Counted from the stretch's first letter, positions 34,431 through 43,234 are shown. The stretch: DNA of 64,000 nucleotides from Thermomonas sp. (GCF_029945965.1 NZ_JAQSDO010000020.1:62001-126000); one strand, 5' to 3'. The notes: generated by a model not told the origin, from the letters alone. Numbers and translations are program-made.

Positions 34431-34826
34431 ATGAACAAGATTCCCGCCGATGCAATGGTGGTGGTAGCCGATGGAGAAGGCGCACGCGTATTCCGCAACG
34501 TGGGCACCGACTACAAGTTGTCGCTGAAACAGCAGGAGCACATCACGCCGCAGGACATCAATGACGATGGCCCGTCGGGTTCCGCGCCGCCGGAGCAGAC
34601 CGGCCAGCAGACCGATGAGGCAACCTTCGCCAAGCAACTGGCGCATCGCCTCAACCACGGCGCGTTGACCAATGCCTACGCGCACCTGGTGCTGGTGGCC
34701 GATCCGCAGACGCTGGGCCAGATGCGCCCGCAGCTACACAAGGAGACGGTTGCGCGGATGCATGGCGAACTGGCCAAGGACCTGACCAATTCGCCGCTTG
34801 CGGATATCGAACGCACACTCGGCTGA
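34431..34826 (+). CDS. Host attachment family protein (PF10116-like)
   Basis: A 131-residue soluble protein with AMVVVADGEGARVFRN at the start and the conserved end LVLVADPQTLGQMRPQLHKETVARMHGELAKDLTNSPLADIERTL. The family is named for a Rhizobium/Agrobacterium attachment phenotype, but most members are chromosomal stress genes and resemble the eRF1/Pelota-like fold. GAGGAG-like purines precede ATG 34431. It is cotranscribed with the cysteine-rich gene 18 bases downstream. Confidence 0.85.
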   Translation: MNKIPADAMVVVADGEGARVFRNVGTDYKLSLKQQEHITPQDINDDGPSGSAPPEQTGQQTDEATFAKQLAHRLNHGALTNAYAHLVLVADPQTLGQMRPQLHKETVARMHGELAKDLTNSPLADIERTLG

Positions 34827-34844
34827 GCCGGGCAGGAGGCGATC

Positions 34845-35036
34845 ATGTTGCTCGACATGCAGGACGTTGAATGCCCGTACTGCGGCGAGTTGATCAGCCT
34901 GATGCTGGACGCCAGCGCGGGCTCGCAGCGCTACATCGAGGACTGCCATGTCTGCTGTCGCCCAATCACGGTGATGCTGGACGTGGATGCCGATGGAGAT
35001 ACGTGTGTGTCCGTGCAGTCACAGGACGATGCTTGA
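34845..35036 (+). CDS. CPXCG-motif cysteine-rich protein
   Basis: A 63-residue protein with CPYCG near residue 10 and DCHVCCRPITV near 35, the hallmark of the CPXCG family. The four to five Cys probably bind one metal ion (zinc-ribbon-like). AGGAGG lies six bases before ATG 34845. It follows the host-attachment gene directly. Confidence 0.88.
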   Translation: MLLDMQDVECPYCGELISLMLDASAGSQRYIEDCHVCCRPITVMLDVDADGDTCVSVQSQDDA

Positions 35037-35062
35037 TCTGGAAGACGATGCGGCTTGATCTT

Positions 35063-35094
35063 GAATGGACGCACGCAGCTGCGCGCGCCCATTC
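35063..35094. terminator. Imperfect palindrome between convergent genes
   Basis: GAATGG...CCATTC enclose a 16-bp imperfect stem with GCAGCTGC centre. It lies between convergent stop codons, so a bidirectional terminator is likely although it lacks a T run. Confidence 0.45.
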
Positions 35095-35095
35095 A

Positions 35096-35593
35096 TCAGC
35101 TCATGATTGCCAAGGAATCGAATGGCAGTGAAGTTGCACCAGCGTGCAGGATCGCGGGCCCGGCAATGGCTAATTCCTCCTCGCTGCCATCGACCAAAAG
35201 CAGGATGCGTCCTGCTTCGATTTCATCTTCAAACTTGACCCGAATCGGATCTGGGAGACTGGAGCCCATCAGCGCGGAGGTCCAGGTACCCAGCATTGCC
35301 CCAGCAAAGCCGACTGCTGCAGCGCCAGCCAAGGTGATGCCTACAGCGGGCACAGCAACCGCCACCAGCCCTGCCAGCAAGCCAGCTGCCCCTCCATACC
35401 CTGCGCCACGCACGGCCGCCGGCATCATGTCAGTGTCAGCCTGCTTGCGGGCGTCTGGAATGGATTCCAGTTCAATATCCGATCGCGCCACCAGCAACAG
35501 GTCGGTGTCTTCAATGCCGGCACCGCGTGCAGCGGCCATTGCGTTGGCAACCGTTGTGAGATCGGGTGTGCTGTAGACATGGCGAGTCTTCAT
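35096..35593 (-). CDS. Glycine-rich membrane-associated hypothetical protein
   Basis: A 165-residue protein: hydrophilic N-terminal segment TTVANAMAAARGAGIEDTDLLLVARSDIELE, a central Gly/Ala-rich hydrophobic region AAGLLAGLVAVAVPAVGITLAGAAAVGFAGAMLG with glycine-zipper spacing, and a C-terminal cytoplasmic-type domain. It resembles bacterial general-stress proteins with a ferredoxin-like N-terminus and a membrane hairpin (DUF1269-like), but this is not certain. AAGGA precedes ATG 35593. Confidence 0.7.
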   Translation of the reverse strand: MKTRHVYSTPDLTTVANAMAAARGAGIEDTDLLLVARSDIELESIPDARKQADTDMMPAAVRGAGYGGAAGLLAGLVAVAVPAVGITLAGAAAVGFAGAMLGTWTSALMGSSLPDPIRVKFEDEIEAGRILLLVDGSEEELAIAGPAILHAGATSLPFDSLAIMS

Positions 35594-35747
35594 TCGAGTT
35601 CCTTCTGACTGATCGATGTTCTTGCAGGGTCGTCCGTAAACGGTGATGCATTCGTGATCGCTGCAATGCAAGCGGCGCAAGAAGCGTTTTCACCTCGCGG
35701 CCACACTCCATCTGGATAGTCATCGCATCCCTTATTGGAACGATGCA

Positions 35748-36293
35748 ATGTTGCGAAAGCTTTCCCTCCTGATGGCACTTGGCATGGCCGCACCTTCTGC
35801 CAATGCCCAAGACGCCACTCTTGCTAACGATTCAGTGCCTACGCTAGACCTTCAGCACTACAGCGGGCAGTGGCACGAGATTGCGCACTTGCCGATGTTC
35901 TTCCAACGCAAGTGTGTGGCGAATATTACGGCGACGTATTCGCAAAAACCGGATGGCACCATCGGCGTGCTGAACGCATGTGAGAACAAGAGCGGCAAGC
36001 GCATTGCGTCGGAAGGCACTGCACGCGCGGTGGAAGACCATCCGGGTCGGCTGAAGGTGCGCTTCGCGCCCGATTGGCTGGCTTGGGTTCCGATGGTGTG
36101 GGCGGACTACTGGGTGGTGGAACTGGATCAGGGGTACCAGTGGGCCGTCGTTGGCGGGCCAAGCCACAAATACCTGTGGATCCTGTCGCGCGCGCCATCG
36201 ATGGATCGAAAACTGTTTGATGACATTCGTGCACGCGCTGCACAGCGTGGTTATCCGGTCCAGAATCTCGTCATTGCGGCGCCGCTGGACTGA
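35748..36293 (+). CDS. Lipocalin family protein (Blc-like)
   Basis: A 181-residue protein: signal peptide LRKLSLLMALGMAAPSANA, then a lipocalin barrel with the first conserved region LQHYSGQWHEIAHLPMFFQRKC and the later YWVVELDQGYQWAVVGGPSHKYLWILSR. The signal lacks a lipobox Cys, so it is a soluble periplasmic protein rather than the outer-membrane lipoprotein seen in enterics. The barrel binds hydrophobic ligands such as fatty acids or lysophospholipids. Confidence 0.9.
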   Translation: MLRKLSLLMALGMAAPSANAQDATLANDSVPTLDLQHYSGQWHEIAHLPMFFQRKCVANITATYSQKPDGTIGVLNACENKSGKRIASEGTARAVEDHPGRLKVRFAPDWLAWVPMVWADYWVVELDQGYQWAVVGGPSHKYLWILSRAPSMDRKLFDDIRARAAQRGYPVQNLVIAAPLD

Positions 36294-36309
36294 CGCGCAG
36301 CCGTCACGC

Positions 36310-37101
36310 TCAAGGCACTACGCCGACCCAGTCGGCAGTGGCGAACTTGCTGATTGCCAGCGCGTGTGCACGCTCGAGTTCTTCGGGCCGTAGCGCGTCA
36401 TCTACCAGGCCATATTGCCGACGGAACATATCGATCAAGTGAGCGATGACCTGCGCGCGCGCCAGCCCGGTCTGGCTGCGTAACGGGTCCACTCGCTTTT
36501 GCGCGCTGGTGGTGCCCTTGTCGGAGAGTTTCTCGCGGCCGATGCGCAGCACCTCCAGCATCTTCGCGGCATCGATGTCGTAGGCCATGGTCACATGGTG
36601 GAGTACCGCCTTGCCGCGCCGGGCTTGCGCGGCGCCGGCGATCTTGCCGCTGGCGGAGGTGATGTCGTTGAGCGGTTGGTACCAGGCCTTGATGCCCATC
36701 GCGGCCAGTGCCTGGATCACCCATGCATCCATGTGCGCGTAGGCCTCCTGGAAGGACATGCCGGCCACCATCGAGAGCGGTGCGCATATCGAATAGGTGA
36801 TGGTGTTACCCGGTTCGATGAACATCGCGCCGCCGCCGCTGATCCGGCGTACGACTTCGATCCCGTGGCGCCGCGCGGCATCGGCATCGACTTCATTGCG
36901 CAATGACTGGAAGCGCCCGATCACCACCGCCGGATTGGCCCATTCCCAGATCCGCAAGGTCGGCGCGCGCCTGCCGGCGGAGACCTCCTCGGTCAGCACT
37001 TCATCCAGCGCCATGTGCAGGTTGGGCGATTGCGCGCCGGTGTGGATCAACTGCCAGTCATGGTCGTGCCAGTCGCTGCGGATCATCTCGCCGTGGATCA
37101 T
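36310..37101 (-). CDS. Lipoate--protein ligase, catalytic (LplA-type) subunit
   Basis: A 263-residue BPL/LplA-fold ligase that activates lipoate and transfers it to E2 and H proteins. The lipoate-binding loop RRISGGGAMF (residues 85-94) and catalytic lysine in SGKIAGAAQ (Lys about 153) are intact. It lacks the C-terminal accessory domain of Escherichia coli LplA; that domain is encoded by the adjacent upstream gene, with which it overlaps by four bases (ATGA). Such two-gene ligases are best known from Thermoplasma. Confidence 0.88.
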   Translation of the reverse strand: MIHGEMIRSDWHDHDWQLIHTGAQSPNLHMALDEVLTEEVSAGRRAPTLRIWEWANPAVVIGRFQSLRNEVDADAARRHGIEVVRRISGGGAMFIEPGNTITYSICAPLSMVAGMSFQEAYAHMDAWVIQALAAMGIKAWYQPLNDITSASGKIAGAAQARRGKAVLHHVTMAYDIDAAKMLEVLRIGREKLSDKGTTSAQKRVDPLRSQTGLARAQVIAHLIDMFRRQYGLVDDALRPEELERAHALAISKFATADWVGVVP

Positions 37102-37388
37102 GGCGCTGTACCTGCATCAACTGCGCGACGAACGACGACTGCGACTGCTTCCGGGGTGATGCCGTACATGCTGACGCCTGCATCCAGCGCGCCTTCCACG
37201 GCTGCCGTCAACACGGCTTCGCTGCTGCCTGCGGGCAGGCCGCACAAGGCCTGGTTGATCGCGTCCAACGCGGCGTCGGGTTCCAGGAAAAAATCGCCAC
37301 TGATGCGGACGTCAGCCAGACGGCCGTCGGTCACATCCAGATCAGCTACGACGAGTTTCCCGCCTGGAACTTTGTATTCGCCGTGCAT
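37098..37388 (-). CDS. Lipoate--protein ligase accessory subunit (LplB-like)
   Basis: A 96-residue protein beginning MHGEYKVPGGKLVVADLDVTDG, with GDFFLEPDAALDAINQALCGL; this matches the C-terminal domain of LplA (PF10437). Split LplB is needed for activation of lipoate in Thermoplasma. ATG 37388 is chosen because GGAG lies seven bases upstream. Its stop overlaps the start of the catalytic subunit, so the two are translationally coupled. Confidence 0.8.
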   Translation of the reverse strand: MHGEYKVPGGKLVVADLDVTDGRLADVRISGDFFLEPDAALDAINQALCGLPAGSSEAVLTAAVEGALDAGVSMYGITPEAVAVVVRRAVDAGTAP

Positions 37389-37421
37389 GGGCGGCTCCAT
37401 CGATTTCAGTTGCCGTCCATT

Positions 37422-38597
37422 TTAATGCTGTGGCTGTTCTTCCCGCAGCACGATCAGGCCATCCAGCAGCGTCGCCCATGCGGCAGGCTCGGGTTTGCGA
37501 TAGTTCAACGGACGTGCGGCCACTGTGCCGAAGCCGGCCAACTGCTTGCGGTCGAGATAGCGAATGGCGTCGCCGGTTTCAGTGAATACGCGGCCTTCCA
37601 GTGATTCTGGCGATGCAGCTTCCAGCATCGTTGGTGGCTTGCCCGGCCGGCCGAAGCTGCCGGAAAGTGCGGTAAAGCCGATCGCCGCGGCGCGATCCTT
37701 GAATGCCGCGTGGACCAGCGCACCCATCGATACGTTCATGCTGTTCGGCATCGACCCTTTCACCGCGTGCACGGTCGCGCACCACACGATCGTCTTCGCA
37801 CCCTTCGGCAAGCGCGACAGATTCCAGACAAGGTTGTCGAACATCGCGCGGTCGCGCACGTTGAAATCATCGCCGTCCGACATGTCGAGATAGCGGAGCA
37901 GGTTGGTAGTCATGACGCCGGCTTCGCGCGTGGCGTCGTTGGCCTTGCGTTGTGTGATACCGGACTGGATGTCGGTGATGCAGCTGCGCAGCCGCATGCG
38001 TGTTGTCGCGTCGAATTGGATGGTGTCGTCGTACTGCCAATTGGTCAGGCGCGAAAACTCGGCTTCGCAATCCTTTCCGCGCGCATCGTTTAGATAGCCG
38101 GCAAGCACGCCTGGAAGCCGATGCTGGCTATAGCGTTGGGTCGCGCCGCCGACCTGCGGGTCCAGTCCGCCAAGCGTGATGCGTCCAGCCATCGCTTGTG
38201 GATAAAGGAAGTCCACCAGCGGCACGGTTTCGCGCGCGAACGACCAAAGGCCGCCAATCGTGGCATTCACCTGTGCCGGCGTTGCCGTTTTGGCATCGAT
38301 GGCGTGCTGCAGGTCGATGAAGTCGTAGACCTGGCTCTCGAACAGCACGGCCGAATAATGGCATTCCTCGACCAGGCGCTTGACCAACTCAATCTTCAAC
38401 GCCAACGTCGCGCCGCTGCCGTGGTTGGCGTCCTCGCCCAGCAGCACGAGTTGTTTCCCGCAGACGTCCTTGACCAAGGCGTCGAGTGCGCGATGTTGAT
38501 TGGGTGTCGTCGGAGTTTCGGTTGCCGATGCCATGCAAGCACACAGCGCCAGGCCGAGTCCAAGCAGGTGCCTTGCTCCCGTCAAACGCATATTCAT
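37422..38597 (-). CDS. Erythromycin esterase-like protein
   Basis: A 391-residue exported protein with a signal peptide (residues 1-25, ending ACMASATE). The domain contains the erythromycin-esterase-family motifs VLLGEDANHGSG, HYSAVLFESQVYDFIDLQ and IVWCATVHAVKG with the general-base His and Glu positions. A role in hydrolysis of a lactone or ester, perhaps a macrolide, is possible, but many homologues are not resistance enzymes. ATG 38597 overlaps the stop codon of a small upstream frame (ATGA). Confidence 0.85.
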   Translation of the reverse strand: MNMRLTGARHLLGLGLALCACMASATETPTTPNQHRALDALVKDVCGKQLVLLGEDANHGSGATLALKIELVKRLVEECHYSAVLFESQVYDFIDLQHAIDAKTATPAQVNATIGGLWSFARETVPLVDFLYPQAMAGRITLGGLDPQVGGATQRYSQHRLPGVLAGYLNDARGKDCEAEFSRLTNWQYDDTIQFDATTRMRLRSCITDIQSGITQRKANDATREAGVMTTNLLRYLDMSDGDDFNVRDRAMFDNLVWNLSRLPKGAKTIVWCATVHAVKGSMPNSMNVSMGALVHAAFKDRAAAIGFTALSGSFGRPGKPPTMLEAASPESLEGRVFTETGDAIRYLDRKQLAGFGTVAARPLNYRKPEPAAWATLLDGLIVLREEQPQH

Positions 38598-38833
38598 TCG
38601 AATCGCCACTGGTGATGGATAGTGGTCGATGCTTGCCTGCGCCGGAGGTTGCATCGCGTGCCGAACGTCACGACACAACACATCGTTATGAGTAGAAAAA
38701 TGGGGACGGGGTATACGCAGACGCCCGCGTAGGCGACCACTACCAGGATCAGTACGGACAGCAGCGGTTTGCGCGCGCTGCCCACCCGCGGATCATCTCG
38801 AATGGCCGCAGGCACCAGCTGCACTGCGGCCAC
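38594..38833 (-). CDS. Possible small membrane protein
   Basis: A 79-residue reading frame with one hydrophobic helix, LLSVLILVVVAYAGVCVYPVPIFLLITMC, and a basic tail. It starts 20 bases after the preceding gene and its stop overlaps the esterase start as ATGA, which suggests coupling. No homologue is recognised and no strong ribosome site is seen, so it may be spurious. Confidence 0.3.
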   Translation of the reverse strand: MAAVQLVPAAIRDDPRVGSARKPLLSVLILVVVAYAGVCVYPVPIFLLITMCCVVTFGTRCNLRRRQASTTIHHQWRFE

Positions 38834-38852
38834 AAACCGTCGCGATGGTCAA

Positions 38853-39365
38853 TCAGTGGCATTCCGCCTTGTCGGCAATCATGTCCATCTGCACCTTGAG
38901 TTCCAGTGCAAGCGGCTGTGCACGCGGCTCGCTTGCGATCGGTGTCGCCTTGCCCAATTCCTTGCTGATGCTGGCCACGTCGCGGCACAGGGCTTTCTTC
39001 TCGCGCTTGAGGATCTTGCGGGCATTACCGGAGAAGAATTCGTCCTTGTTGCCCTTGTCGATGCCGGCTTCTGTCTTCTGGTCAACGTCCTTGAAGATCT
39101 TGAAGGCCCGGCAGGCCATCATCACGTTCTGCGCCCAGTACGGGAACTGGAATCCCTGCCCGGTGACTACGCCGGTTGCGCCATCGCAGGCCGCCTTGAT
39201 AGCCGGGGCATCGAACGGCTGGGCCGTGGTGGCATCCACCACACCACTAGTGAAATCCGCCCATTTGGCCCAGCCTGCGGCCTCTTTCTCGGGAGTGGCG
39301 GCCAGCGAGGCGAATGACAGGCACAGCAGACCGGCCAACGCGATGTTAAGAGTGGCATGGTTCAT
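38853..39365 (-). CDS. Exported hypothetical protein
   Basis: A 170-residue protein: signal peptide NHATLNIALAGLLCLSFASLAA, then a helical domain with three to four Cys (ACDGATG, MACRAF, ALCRD, AECH), Lys/Asp-rich. Disulfides are likely in the periplasm. No family recognised. AGGA precedes ATG 39365 at nine bases. Confidence 0.75.
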   Translation of the reverse strand: MNHATLNIALAGLLCLSFASLAATPEKEAAGWAKWADFTSGVVDATTAQPFDAPAIKAACDGATGVVTGQGFQFPYWAQNVMMACRAFKIFKDVDQKTEAGIDKGNKDEFFSGNARKILKREKKALCRDVASISKELGKATPIASEPRAQPLALELKVQMDMIADKAECH

Positions 39366-39500
39366 GGGTGTTTTCCTGGAGAGTGAGGTGACCGAAACTT
39401 TCCCACGCATTATTGCAACGAATCGGGGGATTCTGCAGTACGGATCTCGTGCTGATTTGATCGCAAGGGGATGGCCGATTGCCCGCTTGGAATGGCAGCC

Positions 39501-40061
39501 TTAAGCCTTGCGTTGCAGCACCAGCAATTCCTCGATAAACGCCTGCTGGCGCTGCAATTGCGCATGCAGTTCATCGGTGCGCATGGCATCGAGTTTTTCA
39601 TGCAAGGCCATGATCTCGATCTCCGCCTTGAGGTTCACCGCATAGTCGTGGTTGGCCATCAGCCGGTCGCTTTGGGCCAAGCGGTTCTGGCTCATCATGA
39701 TGATCGGGGCCTGGATCGCAGCGAGCATCGACAGGATCAGGTTCAGGAAAATGTACGGATAAGGATCGAGTGCAGCCTTGCCCAGGAAGGCGCTGTTCAG
39801 TGCCACCCATCCGGTCAGGAACAGCGCGAACAGGCCGATGAAAATCCACGAGCCACCGAAGTGCGCGACCTGGTCTGCCGCGCGCTGACCAAAGGTCGAG
39901 CTGGCCGCGACCACCTGCTCGGGGCTGCGGTTGATTGCCTGGCGCGAACTGGCCAGCTCCACCACCCGCCGCGACACCGCGTTCAGGCCGGCACCCATCG
40001 GGCCCAGCAAGCGCAAGGCAGAGGCGCGGAAGTCGAAGGCGTGTACCCGTGACTCGGTCAT
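39501..40061 (-). CDS. DUF1003 family membrane protein
   Basis: A 186-residue protein with two central transmembrane helices (SWIFIGLFALFLTGWVALNS and YIFLNLILSMLAAIQAPIIMMSQNR), flanked by a hydrophilic N-terminus and a coiled-coil C-terminus. The DPYPYIFLNLILSMLAAIQAPIIMMSQNRL core is the DUF1003 signature. Function unknown. AAGGA precedes ATG 40061. Confidence 0.9.
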   Translation of the reverse strand: MTESRVHAFDFRASALRLLGPMGAGLNAVSRRVVELASSRQAINRSPEQVVAASSTFGQRAADQVAHFGGSWIFIGLFALFLTGWVALNSAFLGKAALDPYPYIFLNLILSMLAAIQAPIIMMSQNRLAQSDRLMANHDYAVNLKAEIEIMALHEKLDAMRTDELHAQLQRQQAFIEELLVLQRKA

Positions 40062-40146
40062 GATGGTTCCTTGGTTGTGGATGGCGTTGCCCAATGCTGC
40101 GAACGCTAGCATGCGCGGGCGGCATCGCCATTCGGGCACGCAAATA

Positions 40147-40174
40147 GAAACGGGCAGCCGAAGCTGCCCGTTTC
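40147..40174 (-). terminator. Terminator of fasciclin gene
   Basis: GAAACGGGCAGC and GCTGCCCGTTTC form a perfect 12-bp stem. On the minus strand the loop is TTCG closed by C-G, a stable tetraloop, followed by TATTTG. It starts 20 bases after the stop codon. Confidence 0.75.
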
Positions 40175-40194
40175 CAGGTCGCCTGTTGCTGGAT

Positions 40195-40830
40195 TTACTT
40201 CGGCATCAGCACGCTATCGATGACGTGCACGATGCCATTGCTCTGACGCACGTCCGCAGTGGTGACGTGCGCAGTTCCACCCTTGGCGTCGGTCAGGGTG
40301 ATGCCGCCCATGTCGCCGGTGGTGGCGGTCAGGGTCGCGCCCTGCACGGTGGTCAGCGTGGCCTTGCCGCCGCCCGCCTTGATCTGTGCCATCAGCGCGG
40401 CCGCATCGACGTTGCCGGCGACCACGTGGTAGGTCAGCACGCCTGCCAGTGCGTCCTTCATCTCCGGCTTCAGCAAGCCTTCGACCGCGCCTGCCGGGAG
40501 CTTGGCGAACGCGTCATTGGTCGGCGCGAACACAGTGAACGGGCCTGCACCCTGCAGGGTTTCGACGAGGCCGGCTGCCTTCACTGCGGCGACCAGGGTG
40601 GTCAGGTTCGGCGCGGCGGAGGCATTGGTGACGATGTTGCTCTTCGCATCCATCGCGGCACCGCCGACCATGGGATTTTCAGGCGTTGCAGTCATCGAAT
40701 CTGCCGGCATCGCGGCGGCGACCGATGCGGTTGCATCGGGTGTTGCGGTGGTGGCAGCGGGCTGTTCGGCAGCGCTGCAGGCAGACATTGCAAGTGCAGT
40801 AGCAATCGCGATCGGAAGAATGGCTTTCAT
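40195..40830 (-). CDS. Fasciclin-domain lipoprotein
   Basis: A 211-residue predicted lipoprotein: signal KAILPIAIATALAMSAC with lipobox Cys at 18, a Thr/Ala/Pro linker, then one FAS1 domain from about 75 to 210 with the two H-box motifs GPFTVFAPTNDAFAKLP and NGIVHVIDSVLMP. FAS1 domains mediate adhesion or binding of small ligands. It is expected on the periplasmic face. Confidence 0.92.
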   Translation of the reverse strand: MKAILPIAIATALAMSACSAAEQPAATTATPDATASVAAAMPADSMTATPENPMVGGAAMDAKSNIVTNASAAPNLTTLVAAVKAAGLVETLQGAGPFTVFAPTNDAFAKLPAGAVEGLLKPEMKDALAGVLTYHVVAGNVDAAALMAQIKAGGGKATLTTVQGATLTATTGDMGGITLTDAKGGTAHVTTADVRQSNGIVHVIDSVLMPK

Positions 40831-41348
40831 GGGAGTCTCCGTGGTGGGATAAGGGATTCATGCACGCAGCGGTGGGGCTAGGTGACAAGTCCCTTACGCG
40901 GCGCCCGCGCAGACGGATGCAACCATCGCCTGGATCAGCGCCCTTGTTCAGCAGGGGTTTAGCTCCGTGTGCATCCTGTGCACGGTGCCACGTGCCTGGA
41001 ACAATGGCCGGACGATGGGCGTCGCAAATATTGCAGGCACCATGATGTGGATGGCGGACACACCAAGTTGGTGTCACTGCCGATCACCAGTGCGGTTGAA
41101 GCCGCCCGGAAGGCGGCAAGCCCAACTCGCTCAGATCACCAATATCGCCAGCAATGGCGAAGCGCCGTTCCAGCGCGCGTGGCCATCGAGCGCGGCCAGC
41201 TTGATCAGCACGCCTGCGCCCACGATGTCGACCTGTATTGGCTGAGCAATGCATGCGCCGCGGCAAGCATGGTGTCGAGGCTTGACGCGGGGCCGCGCCG
41301 CAGGGACTAGACTTCGTTCCCTTGTTCCCTTCCACTTGCAGGATCGCC
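40831..41348. other. Gene-poor intergenic region of 518 bases
   Basis: Between the divergent fasciclin and DUF1993 genes. The minus strand near 41150-41255 can be read as a short hydrophobic peptide with VLIKLAALDGHARWNG, possibly a remnant of a membrane protein gene, but no start or ribosome site supports it. Confidence 0.35.
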
Positions 41349-41861
41349 ATGCCCCTTTCCATGCACCAGGCTTCCGCGCCCGTGTTCATCCGAACCCTGT
41401 CCAACCTCAAGCACGTGTTGCAGCTGGGCGAGGCGCACGCAACCGCACGCGGCTTCGACCCGACGTTGCTGGTGCAAGCGCGGCTGACACCCGACATGCT
41501 GCCATTGGTGCGGCAGGTGCAGATTGCATGTGACATGGCGATGCGCGGGTGTGCGCGGCTGGCCAGCATCGAGCCGGAATCGGTGGCTGATGAGGAGGTC
41601 GATTTCGCCGGGCTGTATGCGCGCATCGATCTTGCCTGCGCCAACATCGGCGCCTACGCGGCCGACCAGGTCGACGGCAGCGAAGCACGTGAGATCGTGC
41701 TGAAGATGCGCAATGACGACGAGCTGCGTTTCAGTGGGCGTGACTACCTGTTGAACTATGTCGTGCCCAACCTGTTTTTCCACTGCACCATCACCTACGC
41801 GATCCTGCGCCAGTCCGGGGTAGCGCTGGGCAAGTTGGATTTCATGGGCAAGCCGGCCTGA
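41349..41861 (+). CDS. DUF1993 family protein
   Basis: A 170-residue soluble protein with FIRTLSNLKHVLQLGEAHA and the family end YLLNYVVPNLFFHCTITYAILRQSGVALGKLDFMG. Members have a DinB-like four-helix bundle; the function is unknown. AGGA lies six bases before ATG 41349. The HAD gene follows 29 bases downstream and may be cotranscribed. Confidence 0.9.
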   Translation: MPLSMHQASAPVFIRTLSNLKHVLQLGEAHATARGFDPTLLVQARLTPDMLPLVRQVQIACDMAMRGCARLASIEPESVADEEVDFAGLYARIDLACANIGAYAADQVDGSEAREIVLKMRNDDELRFSGRDYLLNYVVPNLFFHCTITYAILRQSGVALGKLDFMGKPA

Positions 41862-41890
41862 TTCCCGCAGTCGTGCGTTACGCCGACGGC

Positions 41891-42619
41891 ATGGACGCAA
41901 CGCCATCCAACGGCATCGCCTTGGTCGGCTTCGATGCCGACGACACCTTGTGGCGCAGCCAGGATTATTTCGATGATGCCCAGACCCAGTTCGAGCGCAT
42001 CGTCTCGGCCTACGTCGATCTGACGGATATCGGCAAGCAGTTGTACGAATGCGAATCACGCAACATCGCCATCTTCGGCTACGGCGTGAAGGGCATGGTG
42101 TTGTCGATGGTCGAAACCGCAGTGGCCATTACGGATGCACGCATCACTGCCACCGACATCCATCGCATCGTGCAAATGGGCAAGGACTTGTTGCGGCATC
42201 CGGTGGAAGTCCTGCCGGGCGTGCGCGAGGCGGTCGCAGCGATCGCGCGCGATTTGCCGGTGGTGTTGATTACCAAGGGCGACCTGTTCCACCAGGAAGC
42301 CAAGGTGCGCGACAGTGGCCTGGCCGATTTGTTCGGGCGCATCGAGATCGTCAGCGAAAAAGATCCGACGACCTATGCGCGGGTGTTGCGCGAGTTCGAT
42401 ATTGACGCCACGCAGTTCCTGATGGTGGGCAACTCGTTGCGCTCCGACATCGCGCCGGTGCTGGAACTCGGCGGCTGGGGCGTGCATGTGCCATACCACG
42501 TGACTTGGGCGCATGAAGCCGAAGGCAAGGTGGATGTCGGCATCGAACGCATGCGAAGTATTACCGGCATCGACCAATTGGCCGCGGCCGTCGCTGAGCT
42601 GAAGGCACTGGCTTCCTGA
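41891..42619 (+). CDS. HAD-superfamily hydrolase
   Basis: A 242-residue phosphatase-like protein. Motif I VGFDADDTLW, motif II VLITKGD, Lys in SEKDPTTY, and motif III FLMVGNSLRSD are intact. The cap is helical, between motifs I and II. ATG 41891 is used; a GTG 18 bases upstream is possible. Substrate unknown; it shares the FDADDTLW form with the window's other HAD protein at 14069 but is not a close duplicate. Confidence 0.85.
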   Translation: MDATPSNGIALVGFDADDTLWRSQDYFDDAQTQFERIVSAYVDLTDIGKQLYECESRNIAIFGYGVKGMVLSMVETAVAITDARITATDIHRIVQMGKDLLRHPVEVLPGVREAVAAIARDLPVVLITKGDLFHQEAKVRDSGLADLFGRIEIVSEKDPTTYARVLREFDIDATQFLMVGNSLRSDIAPVLELGGWGVHVPYHVTWAHEAEGKVDVGIERMRSITGIDQLAAAVAELKALAS

Positions 42620-42731
42620 ACCGCAGTGGCACGTGCCACGCAGGTGCAGTCGAAATTAAAAATAGGTTCATCCGCGTGGATGCAAGGTCGATCACGGGTC
42701 TGCAACGGTGCAGACGACGAAGGAGACGACC

Positions 42732-43139
42732 ATGAGCCTTTCACGTTACTTCGCCCCTGCAGTGCTCGCAGCCAGCCTCGGTCTTGCGGCGGTGGCCGCC
42801 CCGGCGCCGGTGCAGGCCCAGTCCTCCAATGATCTGATGCGCGTGCTGGTCAACGTCGCCGACGTGGTGATGCAGGGCAACCAGCCCTATTACCGCTATG
42901 GCGATTACGGCTACAACGACCGCCTGGTCGTGCTGCGCGACCGCTACGGTCGCGTGGCCTATTACCGCGATGTGCCGCGTACGCAGTATCGGCCGGACGC
43001 GTCGTACCGCAATGAATATTACGATCCACGCCATGATCGTGATGGGCGCTACGGCAATAGCGCACATTCGTATCGCCACGACGACAGGCGTAAGCACGAC
43101 CGGGACAACGATGATGACGATGGCGACGATGGTGATTGA
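42732..43139 (+). CDS. Exported Tyr/Arg/Asp-rich hypothetical protein
   Basis: A 135-residue protein: signal peptide SLSRYFAPAVLAASLGLAAVA with PVQAQS cleavage region, then a short domain with GDYGYNDRLVVLRDRYGRVAYYRDV and a low-complexity acidic/basic tail ending in DDDDGDDGD. It is presumably periplasmic or outer-envelope. The YGR/YRD repeat style is common to small exported stress proteins, but no function is known. GGAG lies seven bases before ATG 42732. Confidence 0.75.
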   Translation: MSLSRYFAPAVLAASLGLAAVAAPAPVQAQSSNDLMRVLVNVADVVMQGNQPYYRYGDYGYNDRLVVLRDRYGRVAYYRDVPRTQYRPDASYRNEYYDPRHDRDGRYGNSAHSYRHDDRRKHDRDNDDDDGDDGD

Positions 43140-43168
43140 TCGAGCCTGAGGTCCTGCGATGCAATGCG

Positions 43169-43197
43169 ACGAACGGCGCCCAGGTGGCGCCGTTCGT
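43169..43197 (+). terminator. Hairpin after the exported protein gene
   Basis: ACGAACGGCGCC and GGCGCCGTTCGT form a perfect 12-bp stem with loop CAGGT. The T run is weak (TCGTGTTC). Confidence 0.6.
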
Positions 43198-43234
43198 TCG
43201 TGTTCAAAAGGCGCCAGTGCGTCACAATCCGCAC

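Noticed and set aside
40967-41310. Open frames in the region before the DUF1993 gene
   Set aside because: No ribosome site, no domain and His/Arg-rich composition; at most a faint membrane-protein remnant on the minus strand.
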